7,558 nt of DNA, taken from Chloroflexota bacterium (GTDB lineage Bacteria > Chloroflexota > Dehalococcoidia > SZUA-161). Within the stretch, counting starts at the first letter, position 1, and each line of letters begins with the position of its first letter. The notes under the pieces are model-generated. The model ran no database searches. It worked only from the letters and a program-made list of their open reading frames with translations, and was not told where the DNA came from. Shown here one piece after another: positions 1-5,384 of this stretch. The stretch is from the NCBI GenBank assembly GCA_003229915.1, contig QIGA01000121.1:1-7558 (forward strand). The letters are read 5' to 3'. The position numbers and the translations under genes were made by a program.

Positions 1-112
1 TCTCGCTTTTTGGCCATCGGCCGGTTTCCAGTTCCGCCGGACGCCGTTGGGATCCCAAAAAAGCCAGGCGTAGATTCACAGGTACCCCACACCACCCCAC
101 CAGGAAACCTTT

Positions 113-240
113 TTCCCGAAGGAGCAGACAGCGCATCACACGACTACGGCTATGCTGTAAAGCCAACCCCTGCGGGGCGAGCTTCGCTCGGGCTTGACAA
201 CGCCTTGTCGTGTGAAAAGAAAGACGCTGTCCTTCGGGAA
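113..240 (+). ncRNA. Candidate structured RNA or structured leader, multi-helix
   Basis: Three nested, perfectly paired helices are seen directly. TTCCCGAAGG (113-122) pairs with CCTTCGGGAA (231-240). GACAGCG (127-133) pairs with CGCTGTC (225-231), competing for base 231. CACACGAC (137-144) pairs with GTCGTGTG (207-214). Within the enclosed 145-206 interval are further short stems: CCCC/GGGG (167-170/174-177), CGAGC/GCTCG (178-182/186-190) and AGCC/GGCT (161-164/191-194), together able to form a multi-branch junction. An A-rich asymmetric internal loop (215-224 against 134-136) is more typical of RNA than of a transposon terminal repeat. The tract lies just upstream of a ribosome binding site (251-256) and a small gene. 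The + strand is assumed because that gene is on it. I recognise no known RNA family; the same reading frame is open through the tract, so it could be coding instead. Confidence 0.5.
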
Positions 241-261
241 TTAAAGTTAAAGGGGGTAACG

Positions 262-426
262 ATGGATGCGTGCAAAGGACACAGGCATTACTTACGACAT
301 TGCTGGCACCTAGTGAAGACCGGGCCAAGAACCTTGCTCTACCGATGTTGCGAGTGTGGCAGGCACAAGCGCAAGTATCGCCCTGGCATGAAACCAGAGC
401 ACCAGCGCTTCATTCATCCGGACTAA
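262..426 (+). CDS. Small Cys/His-rich basic protein (54 aa), function unknown
   Basis: I do not recognise the family. The ATG at 262 is preceded by a strong AGGGGG Shine-Dalgarno site (251-256) with 5-nt spacing, which is why I start here although the frame is open back to the left edge of the window. The 54 residues are rich in potential metal ligands: C4, H7, H9, H13, C14, H16, then C29, C30 and C32 in RCCECG, H35, H47 and H52. The stretch from about 28 to 40 is very basic. The spacing (HCWH, then C-C-x-C-G) suggests a small zinc-finger-like fold of the kind common in phages and integrative elements, possibly nucleic-acid binding. It ends 42 bp before the zinc-ribbon/recombinase operon. A longer protein that includes the upstream open frame cannot be excluded. 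Confidence 0.5.
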   Translation: MDACKGHRHYLRHCWHLVKTGPRTLLYRCCECGRHKRKYRPGMKPEHQRFIHPD

Positions 427-434
427 TCTGCCTC

Positions 435-462
435 TTGACAATATATACCTCTGGTATATATT
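435..462 (+). promoter_or_regulatory. Sigma70-type promoter of the zinc-ribbon/recombinase operon
   Basis: A perfect -35 box TTGACA (435-440) and a -10 box TATATT (457-462, five of six consensus bases) are separated by 16 bp. Counting from the -10 box places +1 at about 469, exactly on the A of the ATG of the zinc-ribbon gene, so the mRNA is predicted to be leaderless. No Shine-Dalgarno sequence precedes that ATG, which agrees. Confidence 0.65.
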
Positions 463-463
463 G
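439..463. promoter_or_regulatory. 25-bp palindromic operator candidate covering the promoter
   Basis: Arms CAATATATACC (439-449) and GGTATATATTG (453-463) are perfect reverse complements around a TCT spacer. The palindrome covers the end of the -35 box, the whole spacer and the -10 box, so a dimeric protein bound here would block RNA polymerase. A second small palindrome, TGACGTCA (462-469), abuts it at the predicted transcription start. The repressor is not identified; the two small element proteins or one outside the window are candidates. Confidence 0.55.
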
Positions 464-468
464 ACGTC

Positions 469-615
469 ATGAACAGGAACCTTGAGTTGCACACGCTGAA
501 GTGTCTGCGCTGCAGCCACACTTGGTATCCGAAAAGACCCGTAGAGCCCAAAGTATGCCCTAAGTGCAAATCGCCCTACTGGAACAAGCCGAAATGGAAA
601 GGTGTAAAGAAATGA
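469..615 (+). CDS. 48-aa zinc-ribbon protein, translationally coupled to the recombinase
   Basis: This short gene encodes a basic 48-residue protein with a clear zinc-ribbon pattern: C12-x2-C15, a conserved-looking HTWYP stretch (17-21), then C30-P-x-C33 followed by KSPYW (34-38). I have seen the general pattern (CxxC, aromatic-proline, PKVCPKCKSPYW) in small archaeal and Chloroflexota proteins of unknown or regulatory role. The four cysteines would bind one zinc ion. The start at 469 is chosen because the promoter predicts +1 exactly there and no other in-frame start fits. Its TGA (613-615) overlaps the recombinase ATG (612-614) as ATGA, so the two are almost certainly co-translated. A role as autorepressor or as recombinase partner (for example a directionality factor) is inference from position only. 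Confidence 0.75.
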   Translation: MNRNLELHTLKCLRCSHTWYPKRPVEPKVCPKCKSPYWNKPKWKGVKK

Positions 616-2324
616 GAACTGCTATCTATTGCCGTGTAAGCACCGATGACCAGGAAAGAGAAGGAACCAGCCTTCAGACACAGCTTGAGGCTTGTCTGGC
701 CTACTGCGAGCAGAAAGGCTACCAGATAGCCCGCCGTTTCAGCGAGACCTACTCAGGACTCACCCTAGAGCGCCCCAAGCTAACGGAATTGCGAGACTTG
801 ATACGAGCCAACGAAATTGATGTTGTTGTTGTCTATTGTCTTGACCGGATTTCACGTGACCCGACTCACGGCGTCATACTCACCCAGGAGCTCGAGAAGC
901 ACGACGTCACACTTGAAGCTGTAACCGAGACTGTAGAGAGTACCGACCTGGGCAAGCTAATAACCTACATTCGTGGCTTCGCTTCAAAGCTCGAAGCCGA
1001 GAAGATACGAGAGCGTACCATGCGAGGCAAGCTAGCCCACCTTAAGGAAGGCAAACTACCGCAGGGAACTGGCATCGGCATCTATGGCTACCTGTGGGAC
1101 AAGAGTACCGGACGCCGAACCGTCATTGACTATGAATCGAAGGTAGTCATGAAAATTTTCACTATGGTGCTACAAGGCTTCAGCTTCCACAAAATAGCCC
1201 TTGAACTTAACAAGGCATCTATAAAGTCTAAGTCAGGCTCTATGTGGCATCCCTTGACCATCAGGCGAATTGCCACTAACGAGACCTACACCGGCAAGAC
1301 CTATTTCGGTAAGACAAAGAGAATATCTAAGACTAAGGTCACTTCAAGGCCACAGCTTCCCGATATCACACCCCCCATCATATCCGAAGAAATGTTTCAA
1401 CGAGCTCAGGAAATGTTGCTTCAGGCTAAACAGGCGCGACCGATAAAGCAGAACAGCCCCTACTTGCTCACCGGCTTTATGAAGTGCAGCAAGTGTGGCT
1501 CACCAATAGGCGGAACCACCTTAAACGGCAAGTACAGATACTATCAGTGCCGGGGAGCACGCCCAACCGCCACCAGAGAAAAAATCTGTGACGCCGGATA
1601 TATCAAGGCTAATGACCTTGAAAACTCAGTATGGAATAAGATACTCGAAATGCTATCACATCCGAAAACTTTACTAACTCTAATTATCGATTTTGAAGAT
1701 TCCGAAAGAAAAGAACCCAGGCAAGGAGATATATTACCCTTTATGGATAAGCAGATAGACCAGCTTCGCAGGAAATTGAAGACTTATCCGGCTAAAGAAA
1801 GAACACTCTACGACCTCCTACCACACGAAGCCGTAACCAAAGACTACGTTCTAGACGCAGTTAACAAGCTGAAACAGGAGCGCTTAAACGTTGAACACCA
1901 ACTAAAAGAATTGATGGTAACAAGAAAAGAAGCCGGTGAAGAGCGTTTAACCTTTGAACTTAGCGAATTATCCGAAGAACTAATGTCACAGGTATTACAA
2001 TCACGAGAATACTACAACTGCCCGGCAGACGGTCTTAACGAAAAGCGCAGACTACTTGAGAAACTTCGTCTTGAAATACTTGCAGACCCAGAAAGCTATC
2101 GGTTTAGCTTCAAACTAGGTGGTCAGTTAATATCAACTTCAGACCCAGACTACGATGGCAGCGATAACGAGGACCTAAATCATGCTCTTGAGGAGTTTGA
2201 GAAGCAACACCCAGATGCTTTCATGCAGACAGAAGTCAACATTCATCTTCCCGAAGACAAACCCTTATCCCGTCTCACTAATTATGTAAGGAATTTAGTC
2301 ACCATTGAACAAACATCGGCATGA
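612..2324 (+). CDS. Large serine recombinase / site-specific integrase
   Basis: This 570-residue protein has the domain order of large serine integrases. The N-terminal resolvase catalytic domain (about 1-140) has the nucleophile Ser10 in YCRVSTDDQ, the conserved arginines in YCLDRISRD (75-83) and the long helix ASKLEAEKIRERTMRGK (124-140). A recombinase DNA-binding domain follows (about 150-262), then a zinc ribbon with C292-x2-C295, C313 and C326. A charged, probably coiled-coil region (about 375-460) precedes the C-terminal tail. Such enzymes join attP and attB through Ser-linked double-strand breaks. I start at ATG 612 rather than GTG 564 or ATG 594, because 612 gives the usual N-terminus, overlaps the upstream stop as ATGA and has GGAAAGGTG (596-604) before it. 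No catalytic residue is obviously missing. The C-terminal seven codons lie inside dnaN on the other strand. Confidence 0.93.
   Translation: MRTAIYCRVSTDDQEREGTSLQTQLEACLAYCEQKGYQIARRFSETYSGLTLERPKLTELRDLIRANEIDVVVVYCLDRISRDPTHGVILTQELEKHDVTLEAVTETVESTDLGKLITYIRGFASKLEAEKIRERTMRGKLAHLKEGKLPQGTGIGIYGYLWDKSTGRRTVIDYESKVVMKIFTMVLQGFSFHKIALELNKASIKSKSGSMWHPLTIRRIATNETYTGKTYFGKTKRISKTKVTSRPQLPDITPPIISEEMFQRAQEMLLQAKQARPIKQNSPYLLTGFMKCSKCGSPIGGTTLNGKYRYYQCRGARPTATREKICDAGYIKANDLENSVWNKILEMLSHPKTLLTLIIDFEDSERKEPRQGDILPFMDKQIDQLRRKLKTYPAKERTLYDLLPHEAVTKDYVLDAVNKLKQERLNVEHQLKELMVTRKEAGEERLTFELSELSEELMSQVLQSREYYNCPADGLNEKRRLLEKLRLEILADPESYRFSFKLGGQLISTSDPDYDGSDNEDLNHALEEFEKQHPDAFMQTEVNIHLPEDKPLSRLTNYVRNLVTIEQTSA
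2299..2324. other. Convergent gene overlap and probable element/host junction (att region)
   Basis: The last codons of the recombinase (TIEQTSA and stop, + strand) and of dnaN (stop at 2301-2299, - strand) share these 26 bp, with no terminator between the two convergent genes. Large serine integrase genes usually sit beside their attachment site, so a crossover core in or next to this stretch is likely. The matching core at the other end of the element is not in the window, so the exact junction cannot be placed. Confidence 0.4.
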
Positions 2325-3429
2325 CCACGTGCACGTAGTTGTCTTTCCCTACGGGGCGAAGGACCCCCGGGCTTGAGGAGGTCGTGGTCTCCAGCACCAC
2401 CTCGTCTCCCGCCAGGACAGCCAGCACGTCCACCAGATACTTGCTGTTAAAAGCGACCTTGGATTCATCTCCCTCCACAGCGGCATCCACCTCGCCCAGG
2501 TTGTCCCCAACCTCCTCGGCCCTCGCCGAGATGGCGATCTTGCCATTCCCATCCTTGGGCATTATCTGCAGCCGCACAATGCCGCTCCCATCCCGCGCGA
2601 AGATGGAGGCGCTTCGCGTCGCCCTGAGGAAGTCAGCGAGGTTGACCACGGCTCTGGTAGTGTAGCTCTGGGGGATGAGCTGATCATAGTTGGGGAAGGT
2701 ACCCTGGATCAACTGGGACACCATCTCAATGTTCCTCAGCTTGAAAATCACCTGGCTCTTCTTGGGGTTGATGGTGAGCTCCACAGGCTCTTCCTGATCG
2801 GTGATGAGGCGGTTTAGCTCCGCGAGGGCGCGTGCCGGGATGATAACAGCTATCTTCTCGTCAACTACGTTGTCCAAAGACAGCTTGCGCACCGCCAGTC
2901 TGAAGCCGTCGGCGGCGGCAAGGGTTAGCTGATCGCCGTCGAAATCGGCATGAACGCCGGTAAGAACGGGGCGCGATTCCTCCGAAGCCGCGGCAAACGC
3001 CACCTGGTTTATGGCTTCCCGGAGCTCATCCGGCTTAACCCTGATGGTCACCCCTTCGTCGATCTTGGGGATGGGCGGGAAATCGGCAGCATCCAGTCCG
3101 CTGATGTGTGCCTCATAGCGGGCACACGTGAGCTCAACGGGCTGGCTCTGGGAAGGCATAGCCATATCGATTCGCCCGCTGGGCAGGGAATTGACGAAAT
3201 CCGTGACCAGCTTCGCGGGAAGCGTGATCGTTCCCTCCTCCTCGATGGTGGCTCCGATCCAGCAGGTGATGGCGATCTCAAGGTTGGTTGCGGCCAACTT
3301 CAGTTGAGAGCCCTCGGCTGCTATAAGAATATTGCTGGTGATGGGCAAGACGGCCCTGGTGGCCACAGCCCTTCCCACTACCGCCAATCCTCTACTCAAA
3401 TCCTCTTGGGAACATGAAACCTTCATCAT
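2299..3429 (-). CDS. dnaN: DNA polymerase III beta subunit (sliding clamp)
   Basis: The 376-residue product is the replicative processivity clamp, a ring-shaped dimer that tethers DNA polymerase III and other clamp-binding proteins to DNA. Length fits the family (about 366-380) and its three repeated domains. Recognisable segments are TNLEIAI (48-54), SRPVLTGV (152-159), AADGFRLAV (172-180), FPNYDQLIP (245-253) and the C-terminal VVMPM that forms part of the partner-binding pocket; the protein ends three residues beyond the E. coli-style VMPMRL end. Two adjacent ATGs (3429 and 3426) both fit the GGAGGGG site (3439-3433); the second would give the common MKVSC-type start. No dnaA or recF is adjacent. 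Its 3' end overlaps the serine recombinase, but the frame and C-terminus look intact. Confidence 0.96.
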   Translation of the reverse strand: MMKVSCSQEDLSRGLAVVGRAVATRAVLPITSNILIAAEGSQLKLAATNLEIAITCWIGATIEEEGTITLPAKLVTDFVNSLPSGRIDMAMPSQSQPVELTCARYEAHISGLDAADFPPIPKIDEGVTIRVKPDELREAINQVAFAAASEESRPVLTGVHADFDGDQLTLAAADGFRLAVRKLSLDNVVDEKIAVIIPARALAELNRLITDQEEPVELTINPKKSQVIFKLRNIEMVSQLIQGTFPNYDQLIPQSYTTRAVVNLADFLRATRSASIFARDGSGIVRLQIMPKDGNGKIAISARAEEVGDNLGEVDAAVEGDESKVAFNSKYLVDVLAVLAGDEVVLETTTSSSPGVLRPVGKDNYVHVVMPMFVQW

Positions 3430-3452
3430 TCACCCCTCCGGACAGTGGCAGT

Positions 3453-3481
3453 AGTATACTAGTCAGCACCTTTTGAGTCAA
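3453..3481 (-). promoter_or_regulatory. dnaN promoter
   Basis: Read on the minus strand, TTGACT (3481-3476) and TATACT (3458-3453) are separated by exactly 17 bp, and both boxes match the sigma70 consensus at five of six positions. Transcription would start near 3446, giving a short leader that contains the GGAGGGG ribosome binding site. The -35 box overlaps the stop codon of the upstream acetyltransferase gene (3478-3480). Confidence 0.7.
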
Positions 3482-4059
3482 GTGGCATGGGGGAGCGAGG
3501 CTCCACTGTCAGCACTGTGTGGTGCCGTCGCGGTATCGGCTTCGGTCGACTTCATCCAGCCTCGATGCAGCTCCATCACGAAGAAATCGTTCCCCTGTTT
3601 GGTAGTTCGCCCGCAGGCGATGAAGCCACACTTCCGGAAGCACCGTTGTGCCCTTACATTCCATTCCAGGGTCTTGAGATATATCCTATCCACATTGGTA
3701 TCATTGAAGATATGGCGGGCCAGAGTCGCCACAGCATCGGCCCCGCAGCCCCGACCCCAGTATTCCCTGTCACCGATCATAATACCCAGCTCCGCCTGCC
3801 GCATGTCTTCATCTATGTCATAGTACATACAGTTCCCGATATGTTTACCTTCCGCAAGGGTGTCTATGGCAAACCTTCGGCGCCGTCTGCTCATGTATTT
3901 CAGCTCGTCAGCATAGTAACCCACGTACTCCCGGTAGGACATATCCAGAGGGGACACCGCGTCCAGGCGGGACAGGTCGGAGTCACGCCGCCAGGCATAG
4001 TCGTTCCCGGCATCGCCAATATGCTTCTCACGCAATACAACCTTCTGTCCTATCAGCAC
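3478..4059 (-). CDS. GNAT-family N-acetyltransferase, RimJ/RimL type
   Basis: This 193-residue protein belongs to the GNAT acetyltransferases (Acetyltransf_3 / RimJ-RimL group), which move an acetyl group from acetyl-CoA to an amine, often a protein N-terminus or a small molecule; the substrate here is unknown. The N-terminal strand VVLREKHIGDA (7-17) is typical. The acetyl-CoA pyrophosphate loop is seen in REYWGRGCGADA (98-109), and NVRAQRCFRKCGF (134-146) is the usual C-terminal helix and strand. An arginine run (RRRRR, 58-62) and a low-complexity tail after about residue 165 are unusual. The GTG start at 4059 is supported by GGGAG (4072-4068) with 8-nt spacing. The gene lies 48 bp upstream of dnaN on the same strand, so read-through is possible, but each has its own promoter. 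Confidence 0.85.
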   Translation of the reverse strand: MLIGQKVVLREKHIGDAGNDYAWRRDSDLSRLDAVSPLDMSYREYVGYYADELKYMSRRRRRFAIDTLAEGKHIGNCMYYDIDEDMRQAELGIMIGDREYWGRGCGADAVATLARHIFNDTNVDRIYLKTLEWNVRAQRCFRKCGFIACGRTTKQGNDFFVMELHRGWMKSTEADTATAPHSADSGASLPHAT

Positions 4060-4079
4060 CTTGAACGCTCCCGCATATA

Positions 4080-4108
4080 ATTCTATAAGTTGAATTGCTG
4101 CCAGTCAA
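4080..4108 (-). promoter_or_regulatory. Promoter of the GNAT acetyltransferase gene
   Basis: On the minus strand TTGACT (4108-4103) and TAGAAT (4085-4080) are spaced by 17 bp. The predicted start near 4073 leaves a leader of about 14 nt that holds the GGGAG ribosome binding site directly at its 5' end. The alternative -10 TATAGA two bases upstream has only 15-bp spacing and fits less well. Confidence 0.5.
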
Positions 4109-4150
4109 CAGACGGCTATGGCAGGGATAGAAACGCCGTGCATCACCTTA

Positions 4151-4171
4151 GGGGCAGGCATGGCGTGCCCC
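4151..4171. promoter_or_regulatory. Hairpin/palindrome between divergent promoters
   Basis: GGGGCA (4151-4156) and TGCCCC (4166-4171) are inverted repeats; GC/GC (4158-4159/4163-4164) continues the pairing inside, after one G-G mismatch, to an ATG loop. No T-run follows on either strand, so it is not a standard terminator. It lies between the acetyltransferase and ROK kinase promoters and could be a shared operator, but no binding protein is suggested by the sequence. Confidence 0.25.
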
Positions 4172-4185
4172 CACCGCGATTCTGT

Positions 4186-4214
4186 TAGACAGCGATTAGC
4201 CGCGATGCTATACT
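4186..4214 (+). promoter_or_regulatory. Promoter of the ROK kinase gene
   Basis: TAGACA (4186-4191) and TATACT (4209-4214) are spaced by 17 bp and each matches the consensus at five of six bases. The start near 4221 would give a leader of about 22 nt that includes the G-rich ribosome binding site at 4231-4236. Confidence 0.6.
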
Positions 4215-4242
4215 ATCAAGAACTGAGTCTGGGGGGCAGGGT

Positions 4243-5205
4243 TTGAGCCAGAGCAATCAACTTGTCTTGACACTCGACATCGGCGGCACGCACTTCCGTC
4301 TCGCCCTGGCAGATGAAAAGGGGCAACTCCTGAGGCAGGGTAAGGGGGACAGCCGCCCGGAGAGCGGGCCAGAGGAGGCGTTAGGGAGAATCAAGGAAGC
4401 AATTGCGGAGATGCTTTCCGGCATCGAGCCCGGTTCAGTGAGTGGCATGGGTATAGCTGTCGCAGGGCTCGTCACGCCAACGACAGGGGTATTGCTCACC
4501 TCACCAAACCTGCTAAGCTGGTACAACACTCCCCTGAAAGAGATATTTGAACATGAGCTTCAGCTTCCAGTGTTGGTAGGCAACGATGCCAACCTCGCTG
4601 CATTGGGCGAGCACAGATTCGGCGCCGGCGTCGGTAGTGACGATATTCTCTACATCACGGTCAGCACCGGTATCGGAGGTGGGGTGATAAGCGGGGGCAA
4701 GCTTCTAACGGGGTCTTCCGGCTTCGCTGGAGAGATCGGCCATATGACCATAGACCTCAACGGGCCGAAGTGCAACTGCGGCAATGTGGGTTGCCTGGAG
4801 GCCATGGCCTCCGGGACTGCCATCGCTCGCCTCGCCCTGGAGAAGCTCTCCCACGGGGAGGCAAGCGCGATTACCGACCTGATTGACGGAGACTTAGCCA
4901 GGGTTACAGCCAAGGTGGTGGTAGAGGCAGCCAGATCGGGCGATCCGGTGGCCCAGGAGGTCGTGCACACCGCAGCGACCAACTTGGGAGTCGGGGTGAC
5001 AAACCTGGTTCACATATTCAATCCCGAGATTGTCATACTGGGGGGCGGCGTTTCACAATCGGGCGAACTCCTTTTTGAACCTGTGCGTCAGGTCGTCGCC
5101 GAGAGGACCATGCCGGACTACTCGGTGCGCATAGTACCGGCTGCCCTGGGCGATGACTGCGGCCTTCTGGGAGCCGCAGCCCTGGTCCTCGGAGAATACC
5201 TCTAG
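4243..5205 (+). CDS. ROK-family sugar kinase, probably glucokinase-like
   Basis: The 320-residue protein is a ROK-family kinase of the cytoplasmic hexose type, phosphorylating a sugar such as glucose with ATP. It has the phosphate-binding DIGGT (12-16), the catalytic aspartate D115 in GNDAN, the second phosphate motif VSTGIGGGV (140-148), the sugar-binding GEIGH (163-167), the ROK zinc site formed by H167, C177, C179 and C184 (CNCGNVGCLE), and the adenosine motif VILGGGVS (264-271). No N-terminal helix-turn-helix is present, so it is an enzyme rather than a NagC/XylR-type repressor. Sugar specificity (glucose, N-acetylmannosamine, fructose or other) cannot be read from these motifs. The TTG start at 4243 is chosen because GGGGGG (4231-4236) lies 6 nt upstream and DIGGT falls at the usual distance. 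It is transcribed alone, divergent from the acetyltransferase. Confidence 0.92.
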   Translation: MSQSNQLVLTLDIGGTHFRLALADEKGQLLRQGKGDSRPESGPEEALGRIKEAIAEMLSGIEPGSVSGMGIAVAGLVTPTTGVLLTSPNLLSWYNTPLKEIFEHELQLPVLVGNDANLAALGEHRFGAGVGSDDILYITVSTGIGGGVISGGKLLTGSSGFAGEIGHMTIDLNGPKCNCGNVGCLEAMASGTAIARLALEKLSHGEASAITDLIDGDLARVTAKVVVEAARSGDPVAQEVVHTAATNLGVGVTNLVHIFNPEIVILGGGVSQSGELLFEPVRQVVAERTMPDYSVRIVPAALGDDCGLLGAAALVLGEYL

Positions 5206-5288
5206 AAGGGTGCCCGAGAATCAGGTAGTGTTGCTACTCCTGTGGCAACGAATCCTTCGCCGTGACAGGCGTGCAGGGTGAGAATTAT

Positions 5289-5344
5289 GGGTAGGTTGGA
5301 GCATCTGCTCCAACTGTGCCTAGAGCAGATGCTCTAGGCTACCC
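5289..5344. repeat. Double-hairpin palindromic repeat (REPIN/MITE-like)
   Basis: Three stems are seen directly. The outer stem is GGGTAG (5289-5294) with CTACCC (5339-5344). Inside are two 8-bp hairpins: GTTGGAGC/GCTCCAAC (5295-5302/5307-5314, loop ATCT) and CCTAGAGC/GCTCTAGG (5319-5326/5331-5338, loop AGAT). The two hairpin cores GAGCATCTGCTC and GAGCAGATGCTC are reverse complements, so the whole unit is also one long inverted repeat. This is the architecture of a REPIN, two REP-like hairpins in inverted orientation. It sits in the 179-bp gap between the convergent ROK and HEAT genes, the usual place for such repeats. No transposase is in the window. Confidence 0.6.
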
Positions 5345-5359
5345 CTGTTTTCCTGTTTT
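5319..5359 (+). terminator. Possible terminator of the ROK kinase gene
   Basis: The second hairpin of the palindromic repeat and its outer stem are followed on the + strand by a tandem CCTGTTTT CCTGTTTT (5344-5359). The T-runs are short and interrupted, so this is a weak or imperfect intrinsic terminator at best. No other candidate is visible downstream of the ROK stop codon. Confidence 0.3.
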
Positions 5360-5384
5360 GCCGAGTTTGCGGACACCTTCCTAG

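Larger units (their letters stand above)
1..2324. mobile_element. Right end of a serine-recombinase-bearing integrated element (left end outside window)
   Basis: The segment carries a large serine recombinase, the gene class that lies next to the attachment site in integrated phages and integrative elements. Two small Cys-rich proteins and a structured non-coding tract precede it. The recombinase runs straight into the 3' end of the housekeeping gene dnaN and overlaps it by 26 bp, as expected for an element that used the end of dnaN as its target. Base composition supports foreign origin in part: four of six 60-base lines counted in the recombinase gave 35-42% G+C, two gave 55-58%, against about 57% in dnaN. 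The left boundary is not in the window, so element type and size are unknown. No phage structural or conjugation gene is visible. Confidence 0.5.

Noticed and set aside
15..21. CATCGGC at 15-21 matching 2313-2319 in the dnaN end, as possible attL/attR core
   Set aside because: Seven bases are expected to recur by chance in 7.5 kb, and the flanks do not extend the match.
47..58. Perfect 12-bp palindrome TTGGGATCCCAA followed by A-run, possible terminator
   Set aside because: The run following the stem is A on the + strand, and on the minus strand the T-run precedes the stem, so neither strand makes an intrinsic terminator. A 12-bp palindrome alone is weak evidence.
113..131. SRP-RNA-like string CCGAAGGAGCAG
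   Set aside because: The flanking complementary bases needed for the GGAA-capped SRP hairpin are missing, and these bases pair instead with 231-240.
194..199. TTGACA within the structured tract as a -35 box
   Set aside because: No -10-like hexamer lies 15-19 bp downstream; the sequence there is A/G-rich.
10..261. N-terminal extension of the 54-aa protein through the open upstream frame
   Set aside because: The extension is proline-rich without recognisable domains, covers the strongly paired tract 113-240, and the best ribosome binding site points to ATG 262. It is kept only as an alternative.
564..611. Upstream GTG (564) or ATG (594) start for the serine recombinase
   Set aside because: Both would place extra residues before the canonical catalytic-domain start and overlap the zinc-ribbon gene by 22 or more bases; ATG 612 gives the ATGA overlap and well-spaced GGAAAGGTG.
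2339..2665. Plus-strand open frames inside dnaN and similar antisense frames in the other genes
   Set aside because: They lie entirely within well-supported genes on the other strand, show Ser/Arg/Pro-rich composition typical of shadow frames and have no recognisable domains.
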